Source: GCA-003244245 sp050699595 (GTDB lineage: Bacteria; Actinomycetota; Actinomycetes; Mycobacteriales; Pseudonocardiaceae). From it: a stretch of DNA of 64,000 nt. Positions 1 to 8,155 of this stretch are shown piece after piece (position 1 is the stretch's first letter; every line of letters begins with the position of its first letter). Position numbers and translations under genes: made by a program. The DNA is taken from the NCBI GenBank assembly GCA_050699595.1, contig JBOHFI010000016.1, forward strand, positions 1-64,000, in the 5' to 3' direction. The notes beneath the pieces are model-generated. The model was not told the origin of the DNA, did not search any database, and saw only the letters and a list, made by a program, of their open reading frames with translations.

Positions 1-221
1 TGCTGGCCTCCCCCATGGTCCTCATCGAGGCGCTCGACGACACGGAGGCCACTCGTACCGGGGAGCTGGTCGCCGGTCGCGACCTGAATCCGGATGTGGC
101 CGCCGCACAGGTGGCGACCTGCGCGCGAGCCCGGGACTGGCCGGTACTGGCGGCAGCTTCGGCTCGCCTGCTGGTCATCGACCCGGGGCTGACGGTGGAA
201 ACCCTGCCAGGGATGTCCTGA
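1..221 (+). CDS. PIN-domain-like protein, C-terminal end (5' cut by window)
   Basis: The reading frame is open to the left edge of the window, so the gene starts outside it. The 72 visible residues contain a stretch reading VATCARARDWPVLAAASARL followed by an IDPGL element near the end. That is the usual look of the last strand and helix of PIN-like toxins in actinobacteria, where a residue located in time (read here as the stored position) is followed by a statement about the domain's end. No catalytic acidic residue is visible in this part, so function cannot be tested. VapC-like toxin is the likeliest reading but rests on family resemblance only. Confidence 0.4.
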   Translation, partial: LASPMVLIEALDDTEATRTGELVAGRDLNPDVAAAQVATCARARDWPVLAAASARLLVIDPGLTVETLPGMS

Positions 222-307
222 CCGGATCGCCGCTCCTCTGGCCCCATGTCCCCGTGCTCCCTCCGGCACAGTGCTTTCTTTGGCACCGCGATGCTGGACT
301 ACCGGCT

Positions 308-613
308 CTACCCCGCGTACTTCCCCACCTGGGCACTGGGCCGCTCCCCTCGGCTCACCGGATCAGGATCAGCCAGCTCAGGATAACGGGTGGGCTTGAG
401 ACCCTCGCCATCCCGCTCATGCATGCTCACCCCTGACCCCGGTGAGGCGCCCGCCAGGGCTGGCCCGATCGCGCCGAAGATCAGTTCCCCCTGCCCGGGG
501 CCAACGACTACGGCGACCTCGCCCTTTAAGGAGATCCGCCAGACGGTTAGCAGCACGTCGAGGCTTTCGACGGGGTCTCTGCGGAGGTCGACGAATAGCG
601 GCGTCATCGACAT
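308..613 (-). CDS. hypothetical protein, 101 aa
   Basis: I do not recognise this gene. The first 60 residues look like real protein, with VDLRRDP, a hydrophobic stretch around VLLTVWRISLKGEVAVVVG, and GC-rich third positions; the last 40 residues are low in hydrophobics and less convincing. It could be an intact small protein or the front part of a longer one whose rest has decayed. It stands alone between the PIN-like fragment and the deacetylase, with no partner gene. Confidence 0.35.
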   Translation of the reverse strand: MSMTPLFVDLRRDPVESLDVLLTVWRISLKGEVAVVVGPGQGELIFGAIGPALAGASPGSGVSMHERDGEGLKPTRYPELADPDPVSRGERPSAQVGKYAG

Positions 614-1027
614 ACGGGACTAGTACTCCAGCCGCAGATCGTGATCATGTGATTGTGCTTCCTGGCGGCGGCAGTGGCTGGCGCGGTGTTGGTGACGGCG
701 TCGCCAATGTGACCAGAACGCCGGATATGGCGTCTTCTGTCATGCACACGAGCTAGGTAACGGCTATATTTCCGGCTACATATTCGCGATATGGGATAGT
801 CACGTCGCCATCGCGAAGTTGACCGCAGACCGTTCGAGGCGGAATTCGACAATTTCTCCGTCATGAGGATCTGAGGAGTCCGGAGCCCGAGGTCTGATTA
901 CATCCAGACCGATGCCGGCTCTTCGCCGGGAATGTCTGCGGCAGGCAGTGCAGGACCCTGGCAAAATCCTGTTTCAGCAGATAGCTGCCCATAGCCCGGC
1001 GGTCGGCGATCGTGGACGCTCTCAGTG
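614..1027. other. stretch without a convincing gene
   Basis: Short ORFs on both strands here have compositions typical of shadows. The DNA is less GC-rich than its surroundings around positions 760-870. I see no RNA gene or clear promoter. Confidence 0.5.
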
Positions 1028-1089
1028 CGCCGAGTTCGACAGGAGGGCTGCTCGGTCGGCCTCCGGCAGCCCTCCTGTCGAACTCGGCG
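1028..1089. repeat. 24-bp perfect inverted repeat with 14-nt loop
   Basis: Arms 1028-1051 and 1066-1089 are perfectly complementary, and the loop spans 1052-1065. The motif CGACAGGAGG inside arm one (1037-1046) recurs in direct orientation at 1088-1097, overlapping the end of arm two. It lies downstream of the deacetylase gene (minus strand), so it could stop that transcript, but the stem is longer than a usual terminator and has no U-tract. A small mobile-element end or MITE is the alternative. Confidence 0.8.
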
Positions 1090-1156
1090 ACAGGAGGATT
1101 GATCACGAACCACGAGATCTACGGGACACACCATGGCCGCTGACGCGAACCCCCGG

Positions 1157-1951
1157 TCACGATCTTGCGTGGTGTAGGATTTCAAGCTCATATCCGTGCT
1201 CCCTAAGCCATTCGATGATCATGGGAAGTGCTTCGAGCGTGTACTTGCCATGAAAATGCATCAAAATGACGGCATGAGCTCCGATTTGCTTCTGTACGCG
1301 TCGGAGCATGTCTTGCGGGCTCCGTACGAGCGCTTTATCTCCGTAGGCGGATGGAGTGGAGTAATCTGCGGTATTAATCGTCCACATGCAGATAGCCTGG
1401 TTGACAGATCTGGCCGCATCGACCACCCGATGGTCATAAGCTCCATAAGGCGGCCGAAAATAGGGCCCGCCGAGAACGCCCTTGGTCACTTGTTCAGCGA
1501 CGACGGCATCAGGAGCTCGATCGAGCCGCGCGTGGTTCCGCGTGTGGTTGTTCACCTCGTGTCCGGCATGGCGGAGCTTCGCAATCACCTCAGGGTGCTC
1601 ATCAGTCCAGCGGCTGACCGGAAAGAATCGAAAACGAACGTTATAACGATCACCAAGAGCAAGGAACTTGTCGACCTTTTCTTCATGGCCGGCAGGATGG
1701 TCATCAATGGTGAGCCAAACCACATTAGCTGTGGTGTCACGACCTTTATCCATGTGCGGCGTGTTGCCGCAGTGGGCGTATCGACGAGCCTGGGCCGCCG
1801 GGACGTGGACCCAGCGAGGATCAAGAGCCGAATTATCAACCTTATCCTCCAGAGGCGCCGACCTTTCGGGAGTGCCAGACCCCACTCGCACGCAGGCGGT
1901 GACCACGAAAATGACGACGACAAAGACTCTGCCAAGTTGCCTGAATATCAT
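1157..1951 (-). CDS. polysaccharide deacetylase (NodB homology) lipoprotein
   Basis: The 264-aa protein begins with a lipoprotein-type signal: a short basic N-terminus, a hydrophobic VVVIFVV run and a lipobox ending in TAC. This predicts anchoring on the outer face of the membrane. The NodB domain shows its metal and catalytic motifs in order: TIDDHP (motif 1, Asp-Asp), the H-x4-H metal pair in NNHTRNHA (motif 2), RPPYGA (motif 3), and a late HFHG near the end. Family members remove acetyl groups from peptidoglycan or other N-acetylated glycans using a divalent metal. The gene stands alone; a 17-bp tandem duplication lies just upstream and a long inverted repeat lies downstream. The exact substrate cannot be told from sequence. 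Confidence 0.85.
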   Translation of the reverse strand: MIFRQLGRVFVVVIFVVTACVRVGSGTPERSAPLEDKVDNSALDPRWVHVPAAQARRYAHCGNTPHMDKGRDTTANVVWLTIDDHPAGHEEKVDKFLALGDRYNVRFRFFPVSRWTDEHPEVIAKLRHAGHEVNNHTRNHARLDRAPDAVVAEQVTKGVLGGPYFRPPYGAYDHRVVDAARSVNQAICMWTINTADYSTPSAYGDKALVRSPQDMLRRVQKQIGAHAVILMHFHGKYTLEALPMIIEWLREHGYELEILHHARS

Positions 1952-1982
1952 GAGTCTTATTCAGAACCCTTCTGGTACGAGG

Positions 1983-2016
1983 GATCAGCCTCTGGGAATG
2001 ATCAGCCTCTGGGAAT
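1983..2016. repeat. 17-bp perfect tandem duplication (two copies)
   Basis: The unit GATCAGCCTCTGGGAAT occurs at 1983-1999 and again at 2000-2016. It sits in the upstream region of the deacetylase gene, about 30-65 bases before its start, and may alter promoter spacing. Confidence 0.9.
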
Positions 2017-2321
2017 ATAGTACCTTCTTCATAACCCGACTCGGCGACGCCCGACCCCCCAGGCCCGAGGGCGCCACCGGCCGCCCGCCGTAATCTGGGA
2101 ACATACTCCTCGCCATCGTCGACACCACCGCCCGCCACGCCTGCCGCCACTTCGTCCTCGACACCGGACCACAGATCAGAGTGTAGTGATCAACCCTGGT
2201 CAGACAGGAGCGCTACTCACCACGGTGACAAGCAGATCGATGGGCAGCTGCGACGGTACTCCGGAACGATGCCGGTGGGGGGTGGGGCGATTCCGGGATT
2301 TCGCGGGGGACGCTGCGCCCC

Positions 2322-2392
2322 AAAGGTGAATAGGAGAAGTCCAGGAGTCGAACAGGGGATTTCGATGAACCCCACAAGGGGTAGCTACATGG
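2322..2392 (+). repeat. copy A of a ~71-nt conserved element
   Basis: About 58 of 71 bases match the reverse complement of 53181-53251. The match begins at a start codon in both copies (GTG here, ATG there) and keeps the reading frame, giving NRRSP and PTR in both translations. A short CCCC-ACAA-GGGG hairpin is present here and a CCC-ACAA-GGG version in the other copy. Confidence 0.7.
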
Positions 2393-3072
2393 TCCGGGAA
2401 GCCACTGTCGACGCGAGACAGAGCACACTGGACGGCTACAACCCGTTGGAAGTAAAAATCGCGCCGGATGAAACGATTGCAAGCACGCGGGGTACCTCCC
2501 GAAGAAATCGCCCGCGCGAGGAGAGGCGCACATACATGATGGACATGAATCTTCCCACCGGTGGCGGCGTGCAGCCAGGAGCCCCACCCACTTCCGAACA
2601 AATGTTAGCAAATATTCGCGCAAACCAGGATACCGTACTCAGCAATGCGACACGGGCGGCCCTGGAGATCGCGGAGAATTTTGTTCCCGCCCTTGCCGCC
2701 GTCCGTCGCATCCTCCCCATCGACGATGTCGAACTGATCTCGAGCCAGCTGCCGAAGTACGTCCGAAAGCGCTCGACCCTACCTCACGATCTCCAGGAGC
2801 GAGTCGCACAGGATGCGCTCGACATGCGCGACACGCTCGCCAACCTGATCGAACAAACCGCCCAATGGATAGAGTACTACGAGTATGCGGATGCCGAACA
2901 CGCGAGCCCAACTCCCCGCAGCCAACCTGAGCAATCGCGCAGCCAGGCTGATATCCGGCGAGAAAGCACTCCACGTGTCAGCTCAGTCTCTGCGCACGAC
3001 GATCGAACTATTCGTGAAGATGAACGAAAAAGCCCTGCAGCCACTCCTCCCGAGAGTGAACCGCTTCCGTAA
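2326..3072 (+). CDS. hypothetical protein with a conserved N-terminal segment
   Basis: I do not recognise the protein. The frame is open from a GTG at 2326 (248 codons), but an internal ATG at 2536, with GAGGAG upstream at about 2518, would give a 178-aa protein; the start is therefore uncertain. From 2536 on, residues look globular and helical, with ALEIAENFVPALAAVRRI and MRDTLANLIEQTAQWIEYY, followed by a polar, probably disordered tail rich in S, E, R and P. No signal peptide or membrane segment is seen. The first 24 codons from 2326 match a separate 29-aa ORF at 53158-53247 at about 82% nucleotide identity, so two coding units may overlap here: a short peptide gene and a downstream gene. 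Confidence 0.55.
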   Translation: MNRRSPGVEQGISMNPTRGSYMVREATVDARQSTLDGYNPLEVKIAPDETIASTRGTSRRNRPREERRTYMMDMNLPTGGGVQPGAPPTSEQMLANIRANQDTVLSNATRAALEIAENFVPALAAVRRILPIDDVELISSQLPKYVRKRSTLPHDLQERVAQDALDMRDTLANLIEQTAQWIEYYEYADAEHASPTPRSQPEQSRSQADIRRESTPRVSSVSAHDDRTIREDERKSPAATPPESEPLP

Positions 3073-3084
3073 CGATCAGCCTTC

Positions 3085-3462
3085 TCATCGACCTCCCGGG
3101 AATCCGCGGTTGTGTATGTCTTCAGACATGCGAACGACCGACAGGTAGAATTCGAGCGTCACTCGCCAGAACGCCAGCAGGACGACCGAGATAATCAAAC
3201 CGAACAACAGCGTGATAAGACCCTGGGCGGCGCCACCCAGGAAGCCGAGGACAACGAGAACAAGGTAGTAAAGCGCAATGCCGATAAGACCGAGAACGTA
3301 GAGCACCCTGATGATCGAGGGAGCGACGAAATGATTGAATCCGAAATCAAATAATGCCGCGAAGAATCCTTTGGCCTGCGGCTGCCAAGCGGGAGGCGGC
3401 ACACCGGGACCACCCGGATACTGCGGCTGATCAGGACCGGGCGGCGGTTGATGATAGGTCAT
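3085..3462 (-). CDS. DUF4282 family membrane protein
   Basis: The 125-aa protein has a proline/glycine/glutamine-rich N-terminal tail (residues 1-30), then FDFGFNHFVAPSIIRVLYV and two hydrophobic segments, roughly residues 52-75 and 80-100, ending in TLEFYLSVVRMSED. That order is typical of DUF4282 proteins, small inner-membrane proteins of unknown role common in actinobacteria. It converges with the hypothetical gene to its left, with 12 bases between the two stops. The start is the only ATG fitting the family; the flexible tail faces the cytoplasm by the positive-inside rule, though this is inference. Confidence 0.8.
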   Translation of the reverse strand: MTYHQPPPGPDQPQYPGGPGVPPPAWQPQAKGFFAALFDFGFNHFVAPSIIRVLYVLGLIGIALYYLVLVVLGFLGGAAQGLITLLFGLIISVVLLAFWRVTLEFYLSVVRMSEDIHNRGFPGGR

Positions 3463-3770
3463 TCGACACTCCTCGAGTCGTTCATCATGTTTGTCTGGGG
3501 AGTATGCGCACGTCCCGCAGTCCGTAGCGCGTGAGCGTCGGCAGGTTCATGCGGAGTCGCCGGTTTCCGCGCGACAGTCGAAAAGCCCCGCACACGAGAT
3601 GAGGGGACCCGACCTCAGGAGTGGCACTCAAGAACAAGAACAACGGGGGCGCTGAAACGGGCAGCACACCGCAGGATACTCCGTTCTCCCCTCCCGCACC
3701 TGTTCATCGCGGACGGGTGAGCAAGCGTTACGACCCCATTGCGCGCGGATGTTCCTGCGCCACAACGCGC
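3463..3770. other. gene-free stretch between DUF4282 and mutM
   Basis: This should hold the DUF4282 promoter (minus strand) and the end of the mutM-rnc transcript. No convincing ORF, RNA gene or hairpin with a T-tract was seen. Confidence 0.4.
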
Positions 3771-4616
3771 TCAGCGGCGGGGGCGGGGCTGGCAGCGAGG
3801 GCAGGTGTAGGAGGAGCGGTTCATGAAGGACTCGCGCTGGATCGCGGTACCGCAGCGTGGGCAGGGCCGGCCGGCCTGCCCGTAGGCGGCCAGCGAGCGG
3901 TCGAAGTAGCCGGAGGCGCCGTTGATGTTGACGTAGAGCGCGTCGAAGGAGGTGCCACCGGCGGCGAGCGCCTCGGTCATCACCTCGGTGGCGGCCGCCA
4001 GCACGGCACGGACTTGCGCGGCGGTCAGCGTCACGGTGGGCCGCGCCCCGTGCAGCCGAGCCCGCCAGAGCGCCTCATCGGCGTAGATGTTGCCGATTCC
4101 GGACACCAGAGTCTGGTCCAGCAGCGCGCGTTTGAGACCGGTGCGCCGCCGCCGAATCCCGGCGATCACCGCATCCCGATCGAAACCCGGGTCCATCGGG
4201 TCTCGGGCGATGTGCACCACCGGGGTGGGCAGGTCACCGACCACATCCTCCACCGACAGGCCGCCGAAGGTGCGCTGGTCGATGAAGCGCAGCTCAGGAC
4301 CGTCGTCGGCGAACCGCAGCCGCACCCGCAGATGCGTCTCGTCGGCGGCACCGGGTAGCTGGATGCGCATCTGACCGCTCATGCCCAGATGGGCCAGCAA
4401 CGCCTGCGCGCCACCCAGCTCCAGCCAGAGGTACTTGCCGCGGCGGCGGGCGGCTCGGATCTGCCGGCCGCGCAGACGGGCGGTGAAGTCCAGCTCACCA
4501 GCGAGGTGGCGACGGACCGAGCGAGGGTGGCGAACCTCGACAGCGGCCACCGTGCGCCCGGTGACGTGTTCGGCGAGGCCCAGCCGGACGACCTCGACCT
4601 CGGGCAGCTCCGGCAC
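3771..4616 (-). CDS. mutM: formamidopyrimidine-DNA glycosylase (Fpg/MutM)
   Basis: This bifunctional base-excision-repair glycosylase/AP lyase removes 8-oxoguanine and formamidopyrimidines. The 281-aa protein starts with MPELPEVE, which gives the catalytic N-terminal proline and glutamate after Met removal; RRGKYL near residue 60 carries the conserved lysine. The helix-two-turn-helix is SGIGNIYADEALW, and a C-terminal zinc finger is formed by the CPRCG and CPRCQ pairs, with the intervening arginine region present. Length and motifs are normal. It lies 7 bases after rnc in the same direction, the usual actinobacterial order (rnc-mutM), so both are probably read from one transcript starting at or before rpmF. 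Confidence 0.96.
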   Translation of the reverse strand: MPELPEVEVVRLGLAEHVTGRTVAAVEVRHPRSVRRHLAGELDFTARLRGRQIRAARRRGKYLWLELGGAQALLAHLGMSGQMRIQLPGAADETHLRVRLRFADDGPELRFIDQRTFGGLSVEDVVGDLPTPVVHIARDPMDPGFDRDAVIAGIRRRRTGLKRALLDQTLVSGIGNIYADEALWRARLHGARPTVTLTAAQVRAVLAAATEVMTEALAAGGTSFDALYVNINGASGYFDRSLAAYGQAGRPCPRCGTAIQRESFMNRSSYTCPRCQPRPRR

Positions 4617-4623
4617 GGCTGCG

Positions 4624-5367
4624 CTACCCCGCCGGCGGGGCGCTCCCGCTGGCCAGCTCGGACAGCGAGCGCCAGGCGGCCTCGGCGGCCCGCTGCTCGG
4701 CTTCTTTCTTGGTCCGGCCCTGCCCGGTCCCCCGCTCCACCCCGGCTACCACGACGGTCGCGGTGAACTCCTTGAGGTGGTCGGGCCCGTCCTCGGTGAT
4801 CCGGTACTCCGGCACCCCCAGCTCGCGGCCGGCGGTGAGTTCCTGGAGGCTGGTCTTCCAGTCCAGACCGGCGCCCAGCAGGGGTGCCATCACCAGCAGC
4901 GGGTCGAACAGCCGGTGCACCACGCGGCGGGCGACGTCCATCCCGTGCTGCAGGTACACCGCACCGATCAGTGCCTCGACGGTGTCGGCCAGGATGCTGG
5001 ACTTGTTGCGGCCCCCGGTGAGCTCCTCTCCCCGACCCAGCAGCAGGTACTCGCCCAGGCCGCTGGTGCACAGGCCGCGGGCCACGCCGGCCAGCGCGTG
5101 CATGTTCACCACGCTGGCGCGCAGCTTGGCGAGTTGCCCTTCGGGCAGGTCGGGATGGGTGCGAAACAGGTGGTCGGTGACGACCACGCCGAGCACGGCA
5201 TCGCCGAGGAACTCCAGGCGCTCATTGGGTTCGAGGCCACCGCTCTCGTAGGCGTAGGAGCGGTGGGTGAGCGATAGGGTCAGAAGCTCGGCGTCGAGAT
5301 CGACGCCGAGTGCGGTGAGTAGGGGGCCCAGATCAGATGGGTGACCCCGCGAAGACCGATTCGCCAA
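4624..5367 (-). CDS. rnc: ribonuclease III
   Basis: This double-strand-specific endoribonuclease processes rRNA and some mRNAs. The 247-aa protein has the family signature ERLEFLGDAVLG near residue 47 and the second catalytic acidic cluster in DTVEALIGAVY. A C-terminal double-stranded-RNA-binding domain (about residues 160-235) ends the protein, with the conserved KKEAEQRAAEAAW helix. It sits between rpmF and mutM, 21 bases after rpmF, in the standard actinobacterial cluster. Confidence 0.95.
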   Translation of the reverse strand: MANRSSRGHPSDLGPLLTALGVDLDAELLTLSLTHRSYAYESGGLEPNERLEFLGDAVLGVVVTDHLFRTHPDLPEGQLAKLRASVVNMHALAGVARGLCTSGLGEYLLLGRGEELTGGRNKSSILADTVEALIGAVYLQHGMDVARRVVHRLFDPLLVMAPLLGAGLDWKTSLQELTAGRELGVPEYRITEDGPDHLKEFTATVVVAGVERGTGQGRTKKEAEQRAAEAAWRSLSELASGSAPPAG

Positions 5368-5388
5368 GGGTGCGTCGCGTCGTGCGGG

Positions 5389-5571
5389 TCAGGCCGGACG
5401 GACGACTTGGCGGCCGTCGTATTTCCCGCAATGCGGGCAGACCATGTGCGGTGGCTTGGGCTCCCGGCAGGCCCGGTTCGAACACGCCGCGAGAGTCGGC
5501 GCGCCTGCCTTCCACTGGGACCGCCGCGAGCGGGTGTTCGACCGCGACATCCTGCGCTTGGGGACGGCCAC
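5389..5571 (-). CDS. rpmF: 50S ribosomal protein L32
   Basis: This 60-aa large-subunit ribosomal protein begins MAVPKRRMSRSNTRSRRSQW, the L32 N-terminus. It carries a zinc-ribbon pattern, with CSNRAC followed by CPHCGKY. The start is GTG (5569-5571), only one base beyond the stop of yceD, so the two are translationally coupled. This yceD-rpmF pairing is near universal in bacteria and fixes both identities. Confidence 0.95.
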   Translation of the reverse strand: MAVPKRRMSRSNTRSRRSQWKAGAPTLAACSNRACREPKPPHMVCPHCGKYDGRQVVRPA

Positions 5572-5572
5572 G

Positions 5573-6163
5573 TTAGTCGTTCTCCTCTTCGTTTCCGGGC
5601 AGGCGCTGCTTCAGTCCTGTTGCCAGGGCGGCCCAGCGAGGGTCCATCGTCTCATGCCGGTGATCTGCACCGAGTTCCGCCCACTTGCCGCCACATTCCG
5701 GACACAGTCCGGGACAGTCCTCGCTGCAGAGCGGGGCCTGCGGCAGCGCCAGCAACAGCGCATCGTGAACCACCGGCTCGAGGTCGACCAGGCCGTCGAC
5801 GACCCGGCTGACCTCGTCGGGATCGGTGCTGGCGTCGGTCGCCGAGTCCGGGTAGGCGAACAGCTCGGTCAGCTCGACCTCAAGTGAGTCCACCAGCGGA
5901 TCCAGGCATCGGGCGCACTGCCCGGTGACCGGGGCCGATGCCGTGCCCGACGCCAGCACACCCTCCATGACCGACTCCAGCCGCACGTCCAGGGACACCT
6001 GGTCCCCCGCAGCGATCCCGATCACGTCCAACCCCAGCGCGGCCGGTAGTCGGGCCTCCCGGTGGTAGCGGCGCATCGCTCCGGGACGTCGGCCCAAGTC
6101 CCGAGTGTCGATCACCCAGGGGGCGGACGGGTCGGGTCGAGCGGGAGCGGTGTTTCGCGGCAT
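5573..6163 (-). CDS. yceD: YceD/DUF177 family protein
   Basis: The protein is about 196 aa from the ATG at 6163; an upstream start at 6214 is possible but less likely. YceD proteins are found before rpmF in most bacteria and are linked to large-subunit rRNA/ribosome assembly. Visible features are TRDLGRRPGAMRRY near the N-terminus, CARCLDPL in the middle and a cysteine cluster CSEDCPGLCPECG in the C-terminal third, the last probably binding zinc. It is followed directly by rpmF. Confidence 0.88.
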   Translation of the reverse strand: MPRNTAPARPDPSAPWVIDTRDLGRRPGAMRRYHREARLPAALGLDVIGIAAGDQVSLDVRLESVMEGVLASGTASAPVTGQCARCLDPLVDSLEVELTELFAYPDSATDASTDPDEVSRVVDGLVDLEPVVHDALLLALPQAPLCSEDCPGLCPECGGKWAELGADHRHETMDPRWAALATGLKQRLPGNEEEND

Positions 6164-6223
6164 CAGGGTGCAGAGTAGGCGACGGTGCCCGGACGCGGAC
6201 AACGGTGGGCTCATCTGTGGTAC

Positions 6224-6931
6224 CTACCGGGAGTATTCGCCGACCCCCGCAGGCACCGGCCCGCCGTGATGAGCGCGACCGCGCCCGCGACCGATGGTAT
6301 GCAGAGTGCGATTGAGCAGGTCCTCGAACTCAGCAAGGGTGCCGTCGACGTAGGCGTCGCATTCCGAGCGCAGCCGGTGCACCTCGGTACTCACCTCATC
6401 GTGGATTCGGGTGGCCTCGGCTCGAGCCGCCTGCACCACCTGGGTCTGGTCGACCAGCCGGGTCTGCTCGGCGCGGCCGTCGGCGACGGCCCGCTCGTAG
6501 GCAGCCCTCCCGGTCGCGGTCATCCGCTGCGCCTCGGCTTCCGCGCGCCCGGTGAGCTCCTGGTACTCCCGGCGCCCGGCGGCCGCGAGACGCTCCGCCT
6601 CGGCTCGCGCATCGGCGACCATCGACTCGGCGTGTGCCCGGGCCTCAGCGGCCAGGCGCGCGGCCTCCTCGCGCGCCCCGGTCACCGTCTTGTCCGCCTC
6701 CTGCCGCGCGGTCTCCACCAGCTCGTCCCGATGGTCCAGCACATCCTGAGCGTCATCGAGCTCAGCGGGGATCGCGTCACGGATGTCGTCGAGCAGCTCG
6801 AGCACATCCCCGCGGGGCACCACGCAGCTTGAGGTCATCGGTACCCCACGCGCCTCCTCCAGGGTGGTCACGAGGTCATCAAGTGCCTCGAAAACCCGGT
6901 ACACCGGCCCTTTTCGCTCCTCACCATCCAC
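6224..6931 (-). CDS. sepIVA: SepIVA-like DivIVA-family coiled-coil protein
   Basis: The 235-aa protein has a short N-terminal region with VYRVFEALDDLVTTLEEARG, then a long alanine/glutamate/arginine-rich coiled coil (about residues 60-200) with heptad character such as AREEAARLAAEARAHAESM, and a glycine/arginine tail. In mycobacteria the gene at this place (Rv2927c) is SepIVA, an essential septum-associated protein affecting division and cell-tip wall synthesis. Position between yceD and coaD agrees. The name rests on synteny and architecture, since coiled coils align poorly. Confidence 0.78.
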   Translation of the reverse strand: MDGEERKGPVYRVFEALDDLVTTLEEARGVPMTSSCVVPRGDVLELLDDIRDAIPAELDDAQDVLDHRDELVETARQEADKTVTGAREEAARLAAEARAHAESMVADARAEAERLAAAGRREYQELTGRAEAEAQRMTATGRAAYERAVADGRAEQTRLVDQTQVVQAARAEATRIHDEVSTEVHRLRSECDAYVDGTLAEFEDLLNRTLHTIGRGRGRAHHGGPVPAGVGEYSR

Positions 6932-7009
6932 AGGCGCTATTCTGACCGGCCGGGCGGCCTTGATGCGGGAACTCGCGCCGCCTCGGCGTGTCCCCCCAGC
7001 AGCCGGGCA

Positions 7010-7495
7010 TCATCGCCGCTCCCCGGCGAGCCGGGTGATCAGGCGCTGGTGCACCGTGGCAGGCAGCAGGTGGCCCACGTCACCACCGTAGGTGGCGACC
7101 TCTTTGACCACCGAGCTGGACAGATAGCTGTAGTGCGGCTTGCTCGGCAGGAACATCGTGTCCACCCCGGAGAGCTGGTAGTTCAGCTGGGCCATCTGCA
7201 GCTCGTAGTCGAAGTCACTGACCGCCCGCAGGCCTTTCACGATCGTGGCGATCCCGTTGGTGGTGCAGTAGTCCACGAGCAGCCCGTGCCAGGAGTCGAG
7301 GTGGACGCCCGTCAGGTGCTCGGTGATCTCCTTCAGCATCGCCAGCCGGTCGGCGACCTCGAACAGGCAGCTCTTGGTCTTATTGATCAGGACGGCCACC
7401 ACGACCTCGTCGAACTGGTTCGCGGCCCGCTCGATGATGTCCAGGTGGCCGTTGGTGGCGGGGTCGTAGGAACCGGGACACACCGCACGCCTCAT
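7010..7495 (-). CDS. coaD: phosphopantetheine adenylyltransferase
   Basis: CoaD transfers AMP from ATP to 4'-phosphopantetheine, the next-to-last step of coenzyme A synthesis. The N-terminus MRRAVCPGSYDPATNGH contains the nucleotidyltransferase T/H-x-G-H-type motif; KGLRAVSDFDYELQMAQLN and the SSSVVKEVA motif near residue 128 are typical. About 161 aa, normal length. I chose the ATG at 7495 over the one at 7501 because family members begin MRRAVCPG. It overlaps the end of rsmD by four bases, as usual for the rsmD-coaD pair. Confidence 0.95.
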   Translation of the reverse strand: MRRAVCPGSYDPATNGHLDIIERAANQFDEVVVAVLINKTKSCLFEVADRLAMLKEITEHLTGVHLDSWHGLLVDYCTTNGIATIVKGLRAVSDFDYELQMAQLNYQLSGVDTMFLPSKPHYSYLSSSVVKEVATYGGDVGHLLPATVHQRLITRLAGERR

Positions 7496-8055
7496 GTGCA
7501 ACCGTAATACACGACGGTGTCGCCGTACCGCCGATGAGTGAGCGCACTCACACCAACCGGCCAGGCCGGCGTGAGTGCCGTGACCGGGCGCTCCACCACC
7601 AGCAGCGCCGCCGGCGCCAGCCAGCCGCCGCCGGCCAGGGCGCGCAGCACACCGCCCAGAGCAGCGTCGTCGAGCGCGTAAGGGGGGTCGGCGAGCACCA
7701 CGTCGTAGGGCAGGCCCGGGTCACCACGCAGCACCGCGGACACGTCCGCAGCGCTCACCAGCGCCGCGCCACCCAGTCCGAGCGTCTCGACGTTGCGGCG
7801 CAGCACGGCGGCCGCGCGCCGGTCGGATTCCACGAACCGGACGTACACCGCCCCACGGGAGAGCGCCTCCAACCCCAGCGCGCCGGATCCGGCGTAGAGG
7901 TCGAGCACCCGGGCCCCTTCGAGGTCCCGACGTGCCTGCAGCGCGCTGAACACCGCCTCCCGGACCCGGTCCGACGTCGGCCGGGTGCCGCGCGGCGGGA
8001 CAGCCAACCGCCGCCCGCCAGCCACACCCGCCACGATCCGCACCATGACACCCAT
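7492..8055 (-). CDS. rsmD: 16S rRNA (guanine-966-N2)-methyltransferase
   Basis: RsmD methylates G966 of 16S rRNA using S-adenosylmethionine. The 187-aa protein opens with MVRIVAGVAGGRRL, has the SAM-binding motif DLYAGSGALGLEALSRG, the VESDRRA acidic-loop motif, and the catalytic DPPY motif near residue 121. It is coupled to coaD. A degenerate ~53-bp second copy of its front part lies at 10675-10727, marking a rearrangement upstream. In related genomes pyc usually lies next to rsmD; here about 7.3 kb of accessory DNA separates them. Confidence 0.95.
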   Translation of the reverse strand: MGVMVRIVAGVAGGRRLAVPPRGTRPTSDRVREAVFSALQARRDLEGARVLDLYAGSGALGLEALSRGAVYVRFVESDRRAAAVLRRNVETLGLGGAALVSAADVSAVLRGDPGLPYDVVLADPPYALDDAALGGVLRALAGGGWLAPAALLVVERPVTALTPAWPVGVSALTHRRYGDTVVYYGCT

Positions 8056-8155
8056 GATGCCGTCACCGGGCGAGTTCTCATCGGTCCCCCTGCCGGCGCC
8101 CGGTCATGGGCGGGTGCAGGCTGGCCGGGAGACGAAAACCCGAGGAGGACCGAGC

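Noticed and set aside
2269..2325. Extension of the hypothetical gene to an ATG at 2269
   Set aside because: The added residues are G/R-rich and precede the conserved element that begins at GTG 2326; the real start is there or at 2536.
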